Source: Phaeocystidibacter marisrubri (GTDB lineage: Bacteria; Bacteroidota; Bacteroidia; Flavobacteriales; Schleiferiaceae). From it: a stretch of 64,000 nt of DNA. The stretch lies in assembly GCF_008933165.1 (NCBI RefSeq), contig NZ_WBVQ01000002.1, positions 1,015,569 to 1,079,568 on the forward strand. Reading direction: 5' to 3'. Positions 44,502 through 53,804 of the stretch are shown piece by piece. Position 1 is the first letter of the stretch, and each line of letters opens with the position of its first letter. Below the pieces are notes generated by a model. The model ran no database searches, was not told where the DNA came from, and worked only from the letters and a program-made list of their open reading frames with translations. The position numbers were made by a program, and so were the translations under genes.

Positions 44502-47057
44502 TTAGAATGTCTTTACTACCAATGCGCGGTTGTCTGCCCAAACACGAACTACAAGTGGTCCATTAACAGGAGCAGTTAGTCTGCCTTCACCCGCGCTGAA
44601 TTGAACATGGTCTGAAACAACCACTCTGCCGGTCATGTCCATGATTTCTACATGGTGACTTCCATTGAGTTCGCTTCCTTTCAATACCAATTGTCCATTG
44701 TTTCTAAAAGCATCCAATGGCTCTTCATTCGCGTACTCGATGAGAGATACCGCGTTGTTTGTCATGTGCAAGATGAAGCGTTGCTTTGGAGCATTAATGT
44801 CGTTCGTGAAGGTGTAGGAGGTTGTATTCAAGTCAACAATCATCCCTGTCTCTGTATCTTCTAGGTAAGCATCAATACCATTAGGCAGGTAAGAGTTATC
44901 TAGAGAGATGGTTGCACTTTCTCCATCCGTTGCAAAGTCGAAGGTCAAGTAGATGTCTTCAGTTGGATTAGGGAAAGCGAGCTGGTTGATGGAAAGTGCT
45001 GTGCTATCCGCACTCACCGAACAGAACGAAATTCGATCTGGATTAACGCCTCTGAAGTACGCGTCAAACTCTCCGTCAAAGTTGCTAGACGCATTGTCGT
45101 CGAACAAAATATGCGTGTCTGTAGACTGAGATGCTGTAGTAGCAGTCAAGATCATCTGAGGCTTCACATTCGCAACTTTGCTGAATACGTTGTTGGAAGC
45201 TCCGTCAAAAACCGAAGACTTGCCTCTTGTAAAATTAGCGCTAGCTGCAGCGTTACCTGCTTTGGCAAAGTAGCTGAGCAGTGGAATGATATCGTACTTG
45301 TTCGTCGCTGTACCATTGCTCCAAGAATCATATGCTCCTGAAGCGGGATTCCAGTAGTAAACCGCATTATCAAGTCCTGCTGGCAAATTGTCATCGATGG
45401 TTTCCCAAGAAATGTGACCCCAGAATGGGTTCTTCACCATATTCCAGCCTGCGTTGTCTGCAGGATTACCCGAAGCCCAACCCACAGCGGCATTCACCGG
45501 AACTGAAGTTGGAACGTGATAGCGAACTGTATAATCGTTATCACCGTTTACAACGTCGGCATCCATATCGTCTGCCACGTATGCAAGATTGATTGTCGTA
45601 GGGATCACACTTGCAGGCATGTACACGGTGAAAGCAGAATCTCCAAAATCAGAGGTTGCTTTCGTGTAAAACCACCCAGAGCGAGATGCATCCCAACGAT
45701 AAATATTTCTGTTTGCTCCTGTGAATTCCAAAGCCATGGAATTATTAAAGCTCACTTTATCAAACGTGATAGACCCCGGAGCACTGAGGTGGTGCCAACC
45801 TGCATTGGCAAAATGCATTTGAGCATTGATCGTACCTGTACCTTGTATCAATTGATCGCCGTCTCCATGAAGACCTAAAGTGGAGAAACCTGTAGCATCC
45901 GCAGCCAAAGTCATGGTTCCGTCTACAATGAGGTTGCCTTCAAAATCCAAGTGAGCGCCTGCTTGAATATTGGCAATTCCACCTGCATCAACATCAAAAT
46001 CACCACCTAGATAAACCGACGCGGTTCCATTCATCTCGAATACCCCCGCATTGGTCACTTGAATTCCGTAAACCGTTTGGATAACACTTCCTGCGCCTGC
46101 TGTAACAGTGGTTGGAGTAGACCCATCACCTACAACAATACCCGCGATATCCAAAGTATCTCCACTTGCCAAAGCGTAAGAAGTTGTCACCACCACCACT
46201 GTGTGTGTACGGTTAGGATCGATAGCCAGTGTAGTGAAAGCAGGATCTGTATACCAATTCCCATCTGCTGGGTTGTAGTATCGGTTAGAAGGTTGAGGAA
46301 CAATGGATCCCAAACGCAAATCACCAGATGCTGAAATGTCGTTCAAGGTGTAGTTAACATCGAAAAGGTAGTTCGCTGGATTGCCGAGATCTACCAAAAT
46401 ATCATCGATCGTACCGTTGAAGTTAATCAACGAAGGATCTGGGCCGAGGAACTTGTAGTTACTGTTCCCGTTATCAAAGAAGTTGGCAGTAAGACCAGAT
46501 GTCAAACCCCAATTGGAAATTCGTGTAAGGTTGGCTGCTGTTGTAGGTTCAAAAACTGAAACACTGCTACCGCCAAGGCCGTCTGCACCAATACCGTAAA
46601 CAAAACGTGAAGCTTGGGTAGATGTTCCTTGGTACAATATCAAATCGTCACCCCCCTGACCAAATGACAAGGTAAAGGCTCCACCCCATTGGATGTTGGT
46701 AACCTCCGCTGTTGTAACGCTACTTCTAGCAGCCACCAAAGTAGGAACGCCTGACTTGGACGTTAAACCGTTGATGACCCAAGTATCGCCAACATTCAAG
46801 CCATTCGCACCTACAGTGAAAGACAACCATGAGTCTTTCGCGTCTGTATCCAATGTGAATGGAGCAGTAGCAGAAATGCCGTGATCGGTCATATAGACAA
46901 CTTCGCCCGCGTCAATTGGGGCTAAAGCGAGGAACCAAACTTCATCAATGGATTGGCTACTCTCAAAGCCAAGGATAATAATCTCACCTGGGTTCACTTT
47001 GGCCAAGGCAGAAACGCCAAAAGCAAGTGAAAAAATGAGCACGAAAAACTTTTTCAT
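44502..47057 (-). CDS. Large secreted T9SS cargo protein
   Basis: This 851-residue protein has a signal peptide (MKKFFVLIFSLAFGVSALA) and a first domain (about 22-190) of the type GEIIILGFESSQSIDEVWF...GEVVYMTDHG, seen in other secreted Bacteroidota proteins. Then comes a beta-rich middle with GAGSVIQTVYGIQVTNAGVF and similar strands (about 290-400), like a pectin-lyase-type or head domain. The end (LVLKGSELNGSHHVEIMDMT ... RALVVKTF) looks like a T9SS type A sorting domain, although the usual YPNP is replaced by FPNPTED at about residue 690. No enzyme motif is seen. Its operon partner is the PID-CTERM-like gene. Confidence 0.8.
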   Translation of the reverse strand: MKKFFVLIFSLAFGVSALAKVNPGEIIILGFESSQSIDEVWFLALAPIDAGEVVYMTDHGISATAPFTLDTDAKDSWLSFTVGANGLNVGDTWVINGLTSKSGVPTLVAARSSVTTAEVTNIQWGGAFTLSFGQGGDDLILYQGTSTQASRFVYGIGADGLGGSSVSVFEPTTAANLTRISNWGLTSGLTANFFDNGNSNYKFLGPDPSLINFNGTIDDILVDLGNPANYLFDVNYTLNDISASGDLRLGSIVPQPSNRYYNPADGNWYTDPAFTTLAIDPNRTHTVVVVTTSYALASGDTLDIAGIVVGDGSTPTTVTAGAGSVIQTVYGIQVTNAGVFEMNGTASVYLGGDFDVDAGGIANIQAGAHLDFEGNLIVDGTMTLAADATGFSTLGLHGDGDQLIQGTGTINAQMHFANAGWHHLSAPGSITFDKVSFNNSMALEFTGANRNIYRWDASRSGWFYTKATSDFGDSAFTVYMPASVIPTTINLAYVADDMDADVVNGDNDYTVRYHVPTSVPVNAAVGWASGNPADNAGWNMVKNPFWGHISWETIDDNLPAGLDNAVYYWNPASGAYDSWSNGTATNKYDIIPLLSYFAKAGNAAASANFTRGKSSVFDGASNNVFSKVANVKPQMILTATTASQSTDTHILFDDNASSNFDGEFDAYFRGVNPDRISFCSVSADSTALSINQLAFPNPTEDIYLTFDFATDGESATISLDNSYLPNGIDAYLEDTETGMIVDLNTTSYTFTNDINAPKQRFILHMTNNAVSLIEYANEEPLDAFRNNGQLVLKGSELNGSHHVEIMDMTGRVVVSDHVQFSAGEGRLTAPVNGPLVVRVWADNRALVVKTF

Positions 47058-47257
47058 GACGATGCAGCTAGTAGTGTAAGGTTATAGAGCCCAGGTCAAC
47101 TCTGCATCGAAAGTAGATTGAGTTATAGCAACAACTAGATGCCATTCGACGAATGGAATTAATTGTTCGATAAATGGACAGGTTGTCTCGATTAGAGAGA
47201 ATCCCGTTTATTGAATAGAACTAACATTTCAACATCATCCATGGATACAAACCGCTA

Positions 47258-47292
47258 CAAACGCAAGAAGGGAGACCATTGGCCTCCCTTCT
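47258..47292 (-). terminator. Terminator of paaE
   Basis: A perfect 9-bp stem AGAAGGGAG/CTCCCTTCT (47266-47274 with 47284-47292) lies 24 bases past the paaE stop. On the minus strand it is followed by TGCGTTTGT, a weak T-rich tail. Confidence 0.6.
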
Positions 47293-47315
47293 GTGACATA
47301 TATATTGCGATTCAA

Positions 47316-48461
47316 TTACTCGTCGTACGACACAACAACCTTCTCTGAGGTTGGGTGACTTTGGCAAGTGAGAATATATCCCTCTTCCACTTCTTCGTCG
47401 GTGAGTGCATAGTTCATTTCCATTTGAACCGTTCCTTCCAAAACCTTAGCTCTACAGGTACAACAAACGGCACCTTTACAAGCGTATGGAACATCTGCAC
47501 CTGCATCCAACGCAGAATCAATGATGGTCTTGCCTTTGGTAGAAACCTCCATATGCGTTTCGTCACCGTCAAGAATAACGGTAACAGAACTCAAGATATC
47601 TCCAGTAGCTGCGGAGGTATCTGCACTTTGTGGTTTGTTGGTAGTCTCTGCAGAAGAAGTAAAGAGTTCAAAGTGAACCTTGCTTTTTGGCACTCCCAAG
47701 TCTGCCAAGGCCTTTTCTGAAGCGTGAATGATTTCTTCCGGACCACACAAGAAATACGCTTCTGTTTGATCGAGATCAAAGAACTTATCGGCAAAGGCCT
47801 TCACTTTTGCTTCATCGAGACGACCTTTCATCAAATCGCTACCTTGATCTTCACGACTCAACACGTGATGAACTTCAAGCCGGTTCATGTAGGCGTCTTT
47901 CAAATCCTCGATTTCATCCTTAAAGATAACCGAAGCACTATTGCGGTTGCCATAGATCAAAATGAACTTGCTTTCTGGCTCCGTTTTCAAAGCCGTTTTA
48001 ATCAAACTCATGACCGGTGTAATACCAGAACCCGCAGCAATGGCCACATATTGTTTTGGTCGATCTGCAACAAACTCAGTCGTGAAATTCCCGATGGGCG
48101 TCATCACATCTAATTCCATTCCCTCTTTCAGTTCCGTATTGGCATAGGTGGAGAACACCCCTCCTTCTACACGCTTGATAGCCACACGAAGTTCACCGTC
48201 AAATGGGCTTGAACAGATGGAGTAGGATCTGCGAACATCTTCACCATTAAGGGTGGTGCGCAGGGTAACATACTGACCAGGTTTGAAGTGGTAAAAGTTC
48301 TCCACATCAGCTGGAAGATCAAATGCTACAGAAACACAATCTGTAGTTTCTCTTCTCACATCACTTACCACCAACTTGTGGAACTTTGGAGTGTGACGTT
48401 CGTTCGATTTATCGATAAGCGAAGAAGTGGATTCCTTCTTGCGGGAAAAGAATTTCAACAT
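47316..48461 (-). CDS. paaE: Phenylacetyl-CoA epoxidase reductase subunit PaaE
   Basis: PaaE passes electrons from NADPH through FAD and a [2Fe-2S] centre to the di-iron PaaA. The 381-residue protein has the FAD domain (FKPGQYVTLRT, RRSYSICSSP, about 60-90), the NAD domain (AIAAGSGITPVMSLI, about 147-161; LIYGNRNSASVIF) and a C-terminal plant-type ferredoxin with CKGAVCCTCRAKV (about 335-347) and a later ILTCQSHP. I chose the ATG at 48461; a TTG four codons upstream is possible. It is encoded divergently from paaABC, with the shared control region at 48462-48721. Confidence 0.92.
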   Translation of the reverse strand: MLKFFSRKKESTSSLIDKSNERHTPKFHKLVVSDVRRETTDCVSVAFDLPADVENFYHFKPGQYVTLRTTLNGEDVRRSYSICSSPFDGELRVAIKRVEGGVFSTYANTELKEGMELDVMTPIGNFTTEFVADRPKQYVAIAAGSGITPVMSLIKTALKTEPESKFILIYGNRNSASVIFKDEIEDLKDAYMNRLEVHHVLSREDQGSDLMKGRLDEAKVKAFADKFFDLDQTEAYFLCGPEEIIHASEKALADLGVPKSKVHFELFTSSAETTNKPQSADTSAATGDILSSVTVILDGDETHMEVSTKGKTIIDSALDAGADVPYACKGAVCCTCRAKVLEGTVQMEMNYALTDEEVEEGYILTCQSHPTSEKVVVSYDE

Positions 48462-48691
48462 GAGCCTTTTCAATTGAAAGTCCGTAGACTATCTGAATAG
48501 TTATTTCGCTACAAAAGTAGCACTTTGAATGTAAGAACCTTTCTCTTGGGAGTGGATTCATATCAAACCCAAGAAAACCCATGTTCCAAAACACTTCTCC
48601 ATGAATTGTTGTTTAGCGATAAGATGTTAGGCTCAATCACTTCTAAGTCTATATAGAGTGATTCCAAGCTGACTCTTCGATTGAACTTTCG

Positions 48692-48699
48692 TACATTTG
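48692..48699 (+). promoter_or_regulatory. Putative -7 box for paaABC
   Basis: TACATTTG fits TANNTTTG and lies 22 bases before the paaA ATG, in the paaE/paaA divergent region. I found no clear inverted-repeat operator. Confidence 0.45.
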
Positions 48700-48721
48700 A
48701 GCACGCAAAATCGCTTATCCC

Positions 48722-49672
48722 ATGGGTGAAACGCATTCATTAGAAGAAAGATTTCAGGCGTATGTAGACGCCGAAAACAAGGTAGAACCAAAAGATTGGA
48801 TGCCTGAGAAATACCGCAAGACGCTTATTCGTCAGATTTCTCAGCATGCCCATTCTGAAGTAGTTGGCATGTTACCAGAAGCAAACTGGATTACACGTGC
48901 TCCATCTCTTCGTTCTAAGTTGATTCTACTCGCTAAAGTACAAGACGAAGCAGGTCATGGATTGTATCTCTACAGCGCCGCAGAAACGCTAGGCGCCGAT
49001 AGAGAAGACATGATCAAGGACCTTCTTTCGGGCAAAGCCAAGTATTCCTCTATCTTCAACTATCCAACTATTTCTTGGGCGGATATGGGAGCTATTGGAT
49101 GGTTGGTTGACGGTGCTGCCATTGCCAACCAAGTCATGTTGTGCCGTACCAGCTATGGACCTTATGCACGTGCCATGGTGCGCATCTGTAAAGAAGAGAG
49201 TTTCCACCAACGCCAGGGTTACGAGATTATGATGCAATTGGCCAGAGGTTCCGAAGAACAGAAGGCAATGGCACAAGACGCTCTCAACCGTTGGTGGTGG
49301 CCATCTATTATGATGTTTGGACCGCGCGACGAAGATTCTCCAAACTCGGCTCAAAGCATGAAATGGAAAATCAAGCGAAAGTCGAACGACGAACTTCGTC
49401 AGGAGTTTATCGATAAAACCGTTCCTCAAGCGGAGTTCATTGGCCTTACTATCCCGGACCCAGACTTGAAGTGGAACGAAGAAAAAGGTCAGTACGACTA
49501 CGGCGAGATCAATTGGGAGGAATTCTACCAAGTGATTAAAGGCAATGGCCCGTGTAATGCACAGCGCCTAGCTGCCCGCCAAAAAGCCTACGATGATGGC
49601 AAGTGGATTCGCGAAGCAGCGAATGCCTACGCAGAAAAAGAGAGCAAACGCAAAGCTGAAAAAGTAGCTTGA
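48722..49672 (+). CDS. paaA: Phenylacetyl-CoA epoxidase catalytic subunit PaaA
   Basis: PaaA is the di-iron monooxygenase subunit that converts phenylacetyl-CoA to its 1,2-epoxide. The 316-residue protein shows the ferritin-like ligands in [17 protein letters not shown] (about 78-94) and [19 protein letters not shown] (about 157-175), and the family blocks [10 protein letters not shown]-like ([13 protein letters not shown]), [14 protein letters not shown] and [12 protein letters not shown]. The length is as in known PaaA. paaB follows 19 bases later and paaC 20 bases after that, forming a compact operon. Confidence 0.96.
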   Translation: MGETHSLEERFQAYVDAENKVEPKDWMPEKYRKTLIRQISQHAHSEVVGMLPEANWITRAPSLRSKLILLAKVQDEAGHGLYLYSAAETLGADREDMIKDLLSGKAKYSSIFNYPTISWADMGAIGWLVDGAAIANQVMLCRTSYGPYARAMVRICKEESFHQRQGYEIMMQLARGSEEQKAMAQDALNRWWWPSIMMFGPRDEDSPNSAQSMKWKIKRKSNDELRQEFIDKTVPQAEFIGLTIPDPDLKWNEEKGQYDYGEINWEEFYQVIKGNGPCNAQRLAARQKAYDDGKWIREAANAYAEKESKRKAEKVA

Positions 49673-49691
49673 TCTAATACCCGCCCTACAC

Positions 49692-49982
49692 ATGAGCGAC
49701 AAGAGCAACTGGAAAATCTGGGAAGTATTCATCCGTAGCAAAAACGGATTGAGTCACAAACACGCTGGTAGCCTACATGCACCTGATGCAGAAATGGCGA
49801 TTAAAAATGCCCGCGACGTTTACACCCGAAGAAGCGAAGGAGTGAGCATTTGGGTTGTCCCAAGTGAAGCGATCACCGCTTCAAGTCCAGATGAAAAAGA
49901 ACCATTGTTCGCCCCATCCGACGACAAAGTTTACCGTCACCCTACGTTCTACGAAATTCCCGACGAAGTAGGTCACATGTAA
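49692..49982 (+). CDS. paaB: Phenylacetyl-CoA epoxidase subunit PaaB
   Basis: PaaB is a small subunit that bridges PaaA-PaaC dimers in the epoxidase complex. The 96-residue protein has WEVFIRSKNGLSHKHAGSLHA (about 9-29), MAIKNARDVYTRRSEGVSIWVVPS and the C-terminal YRHPTFYEIPDEVGHM, all characteristic. The length is normal. It lies between paaA and paaC in the operon. Confidence 0.96.
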   Translation: MSDKSNWKIWEVFIRSKNGLSHKHAGSLHAPDAEMAIKNARDVYTRRSEGVSIWVVPSEAITASSPDEKEPLFAPSDDKVYRHPTFYEIPDEVGHM

Positions 49983-50002
49983 ACCCCCGCAAAGGCTCAA
50001 CA

Positions 50003-50758
50003 ATGAACAATTCCGATCTATACGAATACACCCTACGTCTCGGTGATACCGCTTTGATTCTTGGTCAGAGACTTTCTGAATGGTGTGGCCACGGCCCCGT
50101 TCTAGAACAAGATATCGCATTGACGAATATTGCGCTTGATCAAATTGGTCAAGCTCGTCAGTTTTTACAGTACGCAGCTGAGTTAAAAGGAGGCGACACT
50201 ACTGAAGATTCGCTCGCATATCACCGCGATGCTCATCAGTTCAGAAACCTTCTTTTGGTGGAGCAGGACAACGGCCATTGGGGCGATACACTCGCTCGCC
50301 AGTTCTTCTTTGACACCTACAACTACTTCCTTTTTGAAAGGTTGATGAAGTCATCCGACGAGCGCATTTCATCGATTGCTCAAAAGGCTATGAAAGAAAT
50401 TACCTACCATGCACAGTGGAGTGCGGAGTGGATTATCCGCTTAGGTGATGGCACGGAAGAAAGTCACGATAAAATCCAGAAATCCATCAACGATATTTGG
50501 ATGTGGACGGGTGAAATGCTAGAGGCAGACGAATTAGATCTTCGCATGCACGAAGCTGGTATTGGAGTAGACCTTACGGAAGTGACTGCACTTTGGAATG
50601 ATAAGGTGGATGAAATTCTCAAGCTTGCGACGCTTGAAAAACCGGAATCTGCACAACATCAAAGAGGCGGAAAACGAGGAGTACACTCAGAAAAATTGGG
50701 ATACGTGCTTGCCGAAATGCAACACATTCCCAAGTCTTATCCAAATTCTAAGTGGTGA
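50003..50758 (+). CDS. paaC: Phenylacetyl-CoA epoxidase structural subunit PaaC
   Basis: PaaC is the ferritin-like partner of PaaA without its own active iron centre. The 251-residue protein has LRLGDTALILGQRLSEWCGHGP (about 11-32), EDIALTNIALDQIGQARQFL-like sequence (EQDIALTNIALDQIG), FDTYNYFLFERL and AMKEITYHAQWSAEWIIRLGDGT, all PaaC blocks. The gene ends one base before the stop of the convergent regulator-like gene, so paaD is not part of this operon, unlike the usual paaABCDE order. Confidence 0.95.
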   Translation: MNNSDLYEYTLRLGDTALILGQRLSEWCGHGPVLEQDIALTNIALDQIGQARQFLQYAAELKGGDTTEDSLAYHRDAHQFRNLLLVEQDNGHWGDTLARQFFFDTYNYFLFERLMKSSDERISSIAQKAMKEITYHAQWSAEWIIRLGDGTEESHDKIQKSINDIWMWTGEMLEADELDLRMHEAGIGVDLTEVTALWNDKVDEILKLATLEKPESAQHQRGGKRGVHSEKLGYVLAEMQHIPKSYPNSKW

Positions 50759-50759
50759 T

Positions 50760-52148
50760 TCACTGCGTAAAGTGAAGTGAGTCCCTCAACAATCTGAATC
50801 CATCGGGATTGAGTCGGTATACCCGTTCGCGCTTGTCGTGCGGATCCCGTTCTCTCACAATCAACTCTTCTATATTAAGGTGCTCCATAGATCGTCTATT
50901 GAGCTCCTTAATGAGGTTGTTTCTCCATTTTCGCTGATTGTCCCACGATTTATCTTCCCATCCCATAATTTGGGTGATCGGTCCAGATTTCAACCCTTCT
51001 CCTCGCATTTCCGACCTGAGCAGTGCCCGGAGTAAGGTTACTTCTAATTGATCTAGGGAATTGAAGAAGGCTTCTTCGGCCTGAACGGTTGCCCCTTTCA
51101 CAAAGGGTTGCTTCAATTTCTTGTAGGCTCGGATGAGCATATAGATGAATAACCCAAAACCGAGGGTCATCAGCAACCAAACCCACCAAGCCCATCCTTC
51201 ACGGTACACCGCTGTGGGCTGCCTTCTAGCATTGATAAAGTCAGAGTAACGGTAAATGAACCCAACACTTTTATCCAGATTGCTGGAAGTGGGAATCATG
51301 TAGTTGTATAAGGCCTCACTTGTTGTGAAGTGACCATTCCCATTAAACTCATCGGTATTTGGAGTAAGCCTAGCGTCGCAAATCGATGGATCAATGTAAT
51401 CCATTCTGTTGTTGACTAAATCAATCAGAACGCGTTTCTCCCCCGCAACAAAATATCCAATAGGCAATGGTACAGATGGCGTATTCAGTTTTAAAACCTC
51501 AGTAACCTCATCACTTAACGTCCCCAATTCCTGCCACTTTTTGCTGCGCAGGTTCAATTTCCACAGCTTGGTAGAGCGCTCCTTTTCTGCTCCGTTCACC
51601 TCACTGGACCACGACACGTACAAGTTCAACCTCGACTCATCCCATTGATACAGGTGGCTGGCTATGCTCTCTGGACCTCCAACTGTGGGGAGAATCTCCC
51701 ACTCTTTGGATTCTGGACGGAAGTAAGTGAGAATGGCGTTCGTGTGCCAGAATCCATATCCTCCCAGAGAAAAAAGAGTATCGTTGGAATACCATTGGAT
51801 GGCATTGAAGTTATAGCCGCGATAGTACGTCTTGTCTACACGTCTAAAGGTGGACGCTAAAGTATCGAGAACGTAAACTTGTTGGGTTCCTTCACCCGTA
51901 AAATGGATAGGATCACTACCGGGTATGTAGTTCAACTTCATCCGAGAACGGAAATCAGCACGCTCAATTCCTTCAAACTGCAGCGTGTCTACCACTTTCC
52001 ATTCGCCAGACGACCATTCTTGTAGGGTGGAATCGCCCGAAATAGAATACACGTGATTGGAATGCAGCCATTCAATAGATGGCCACGTTTGAGCTTCACA
52101 AAGTGCTGAAAACCCAATGAATAAACTGATATTCAATAGAAACTTCAC
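50760..52148 (-). CDS. Membrane-anchored putative regulator: periplasmic propeller plus cytoplasmic winged-helix-like domain
   Basis: This 462-residue protein starts, from a GTG, with a signal peptide (KFLLNISLFIGFSALCEAQ). Its large extracytoplasmic part (about 21-315) has Kelch-like beta-propeller features (LFSLGGYGFWHTNAILTYF, STKLWKLNLRSKKWQELGT). One membrane helix (about 318-339, WWVWLLMTLGFGLFIYMLI) leads to a 123-residue cytoplasmic domain with LDQLEVTLLRALL, ITQIMGWEDKSWDNQRKWRNN and a beta-hairpin-like RVYRLNPDGF, which reads like a winged helix. This would be a one-component, membrane-bound regulator, but the DNA-binding claim is inference. It lies downstream of paaD on the same strand and converges with paaC. 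The in-frame TTG at 52187 would add 13 residues before the signal. Confidence 0.6.
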   Translation of the reverse strand: MKFLLNISLFIGFSALCEAQTWPSIEWLHSNHVYSISGDSTLQEWSSGEWKVVDTLQFEGIERADFRSRMKLNYIPGSDPIHFTGEGTQQVYVLDTLASTFRRVDKTYYRGYNFNAIQWYSNDTLFSLGGYGFWHTNAILTYFRPESKEWEILPTVGGPESIASHLYQWDESRLNLYVSWSSEVNGAEKERSTKLWKLNLRSKKWQELGTLSDEVTEVLKLNTPSVPLPIGYFVAGEKRVLIDLVNNRMDYIDPSICDARLTPNTDEFNGNGHFTTSEALYNYMIPTSSNLDKSVGFIYRYSDFINARRQPTAVYREGWAWWVWLLMTLGFGLFIYMLIRAYKKLKQPFVKGATVQAEEAFFNSLDQLEVTLLRALLRSEMRGEGLKSGPITQIMGWEDKSWDNQRKWRNNLIKELNRRSMEHLNIEELIVRERDPHDKRERVYRLNPDGFRLLRDSLHFTQ

Positions 52149-52274
52149 GATACGTGAAAATAGCGGAAAACCTGCTTCCAGACTCAATTTTGCAGAAAAA
52201 GTTATAGAATCCCCGAAAGTTTGCAGACTTTCGAAGAAGAGGAGTCATAGAGAGATGTTTCCTCCAATTAACCT

Positions 52275-52305
52275 AAGTGAATGAGCGCCGCTTTGCGGGG
52301 CTCAT
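52275..52305 (-). terminator. Hairpin after paaD
   Basis: AATGAGC pairs with GCTCATT around a second stem (CCGC/GCGG), just past the paaD stop. The T-run is weak, so read-through into the regulator-like gene is possible. Confidence 0.4.
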
Positions 52306-52311
52306 TTACAT

Positions 52312-52797
52312 TTAGAGGCATTTGAAATAATCGAAGGGCTCCTTACAGTCGTTGCATTGATACAACGCCTTGCAAGCCGTAGACCCAAACTGACTTATTC
52401 GGCTTGTATTTTCAGACTTACACTGAGGGCAGCGAACAGTGGGCTGGGCACCAAACAAGGCGCGCTTATCTGCTGATTCATCCACTGGAGGTGCAATTCC
52501 GTACTCTTCCAATTTTCTCCTTCCATCTTCCGAAAGCCAATCCGTTGTCCATGCCGGACTAAGAACCTCTTTCACAAACACCTCATCTACACCTTCAGCT
52601 TTGAGCCTTTTCACAATGTCGTTAGCGATCACATCCATGGCCGGACAGCCCGTGTACGTTGGGGTTATATCAATGTGAAGAGCCTCCCCTTCCCAGTGAA
52701 TTCGACGAACCACTCCCATATCGAGAATCGTGAGAACTGGAATTTCTGGATCGGTCACATCCTGGAGGAAACCGCGAATTTCTTCTTCTGAAAACAT
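52312..52797 (-). CDS. paaD: Phenylacetyl-CoA epoxidase maturation protein PaaD
   Basis: PaaD is needed for epoxidase activity, probably in Fe-S or metal-centre assembly. The 161-residue protein has an N-terminal MIP18/DUF59 domain (TDPEIPVLTILDMGVVRRI, about 14-32; ITPTYTGCPAMDVI) and a C-terminal zinc ribbon (CPQCKSENTS, CKALYQCNDCKEPFDYFKC). The length and both halves match PaaD. It is unusual that it is encoded on the opposite strand to paaABC, with the regulator-like gene between. A TACCTTTG box ends four bases before its ATG. Confidence 0.93.
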   Translation of the reverse strand: MFSEEEIRGFLQDVTDPEIPVLTILDMGVVRRIHWEGEALHIDITPTYTGCPAMDVIANDIVKRLKAEGVDEVFVKEVLSPAWTTDWLSEDGRRKLEEYGIAPPVDESADKRALFGAQPTVRCPQCKSENTSRISQFGSTACKALYQCNDCKEPFDYFKCL

Positions 52798-52801
52798 ATA
52801 T

Positions 52802-52809
52802 CAAAGGTA
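52802..52809 (-). promoter_or_regulatory. Putative -7 box abutting the paaD start
   Basis: On the minus strand TACCTTTG fits TANNTTTG and is separated from the paaD ATG by only four bases (ATAT), which would give a leaderless or nearly leaderless mRNA. Confidence 0.45.
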
Positions 52810-53003
52810 CCATGATTCAACTAAAAACCACCTGATCGACAGCATCCTTTAGAGAAAATGCCGAACTTTTCTGTGCCCAATAGTCTTACTACACACAGAT
52901 ACCCATCTCCAAAAATCTAATGATCAACCCTAGCCGAAGATTGGAAAAGCGATCGCTTTTGAACTCAACGCTTGATTGGAGTAGTGAAACGTAACATCTT
53001 CAC

Positions 53004-53011
53004 TATCTTCG
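53004..53011 (+). promoter_or_regulatory. Putative -7 box for paaG-paaH
   Basis: TATCTTCG (one change from TANNTTTG) lies 16 bases before the paaG ATG. Confidence 0.3.
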
Positions 53012-53027
53012 GCGCAAATACCCACAT

Positions 53028-53804
53028 ATGTCATACATACAGCAAGAATTCTCTCAGGGAGTGTGCACATTGCGCATGAATCGCCCAGAAAAGTTCAACA
53101 GCTTTGTACGCGATATGGCCATGGATCTTCAAGTAAAATTGGACGAAGCGGCCGCAGATGATAGTGTAAGATGTATCGTCCTCACTGGAGTAGGCAAAGC
53201 CTTTTGTGCCGGTCAGGATTTAGCTGAGGCGACAGATCCAAATGGACCTGAACTCTCCAACATTGTGAGCGAACACTATAACCCCATCATCCAAAGAATT
53301 AGACGTATTGAAAAACCCGTTATCGCCGCCGTGAATGGTGTTGCAGCGGGAGCGGGCGCAAACATTGCCCTTGCATGTGATATCGTATTGGCTACAGAAA
53401 GTGCCTCTTTCATACAGGCGTTCTCTAAAATCGGTCTTATTCCAGACAGTGGCGGGACCTTCTTCCTCCCTCGTCTTGTGGGTTGGCAGCGTGCCTCGGC
53501 GCTTATGATGACAGGCGAAAAAGTATCTGCTACAGACGCTGTTTCGATTGGCATGATTTACAAAGCTATTCCTGACGATCAATTTGAAGCATCCGTATTA
53601 GAGATGGCTAATCAACTTGCACAAATGCCTACAAAGGGACTTGGACTTACCAAGCGTGCATTGAATCAAAGCTTTGGCAATAACCTCAGTCAACAGCTAG
53701 ATTTAGAAGACGAGCTACAATCACAAGCAGGCCGAACAGACGATTACGCAGAGGGAACTCGTGCTTTCCTTGAAAAGAGAAAACCTGAATTCAAAGGTCA
53801 CTAA
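53028..53804 (+). CDS. paaG: 1,2-epoxyphenylacetyl-CoA isomerase PaaG
   Basis: This 258-residue crotonase-family enzyme should turn the epoxide into the oxepin-CoA and also shift double bonds later in the path. The blocks are CIVLTGVGKAFCAGQDLAE (about 49-67; oxyanion hole), AAVNGVAAGAGANIALACD (about 103-121) and SKIGLIPDSGGTFFLPRLVG (about 133-152) with the Asp of IPDSGG as the PaaG-type catalytic acid. It is followed directly by paaH, whose ATG touches its stop (TAAATG). A separate PaaF-type hydratase is not present. Confidence 0.92.
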   Translation: MSYIQQEFSQGVCTLRMNRPEKFNSFVRDMAMDLQVKLDEAAADDSVRCIVLTGVGKAFCAGQDLAEATDPNGPELSNIVSEHYNPIIQRIRRIEKPVIAAVNGVAAGAGANIALACDIVLATESASFIQAFSKIGLIPDSGGTFFLPRLVGWQRASALMMTGEKVSATDAVSIGMIYKAIPDDQFEASVLEMANQLAQMPTKGLGLTKRALNQSFGNNLSQQLDLEDELQSQAGRTDDYAEGTRAFLEKRKPEFKGH

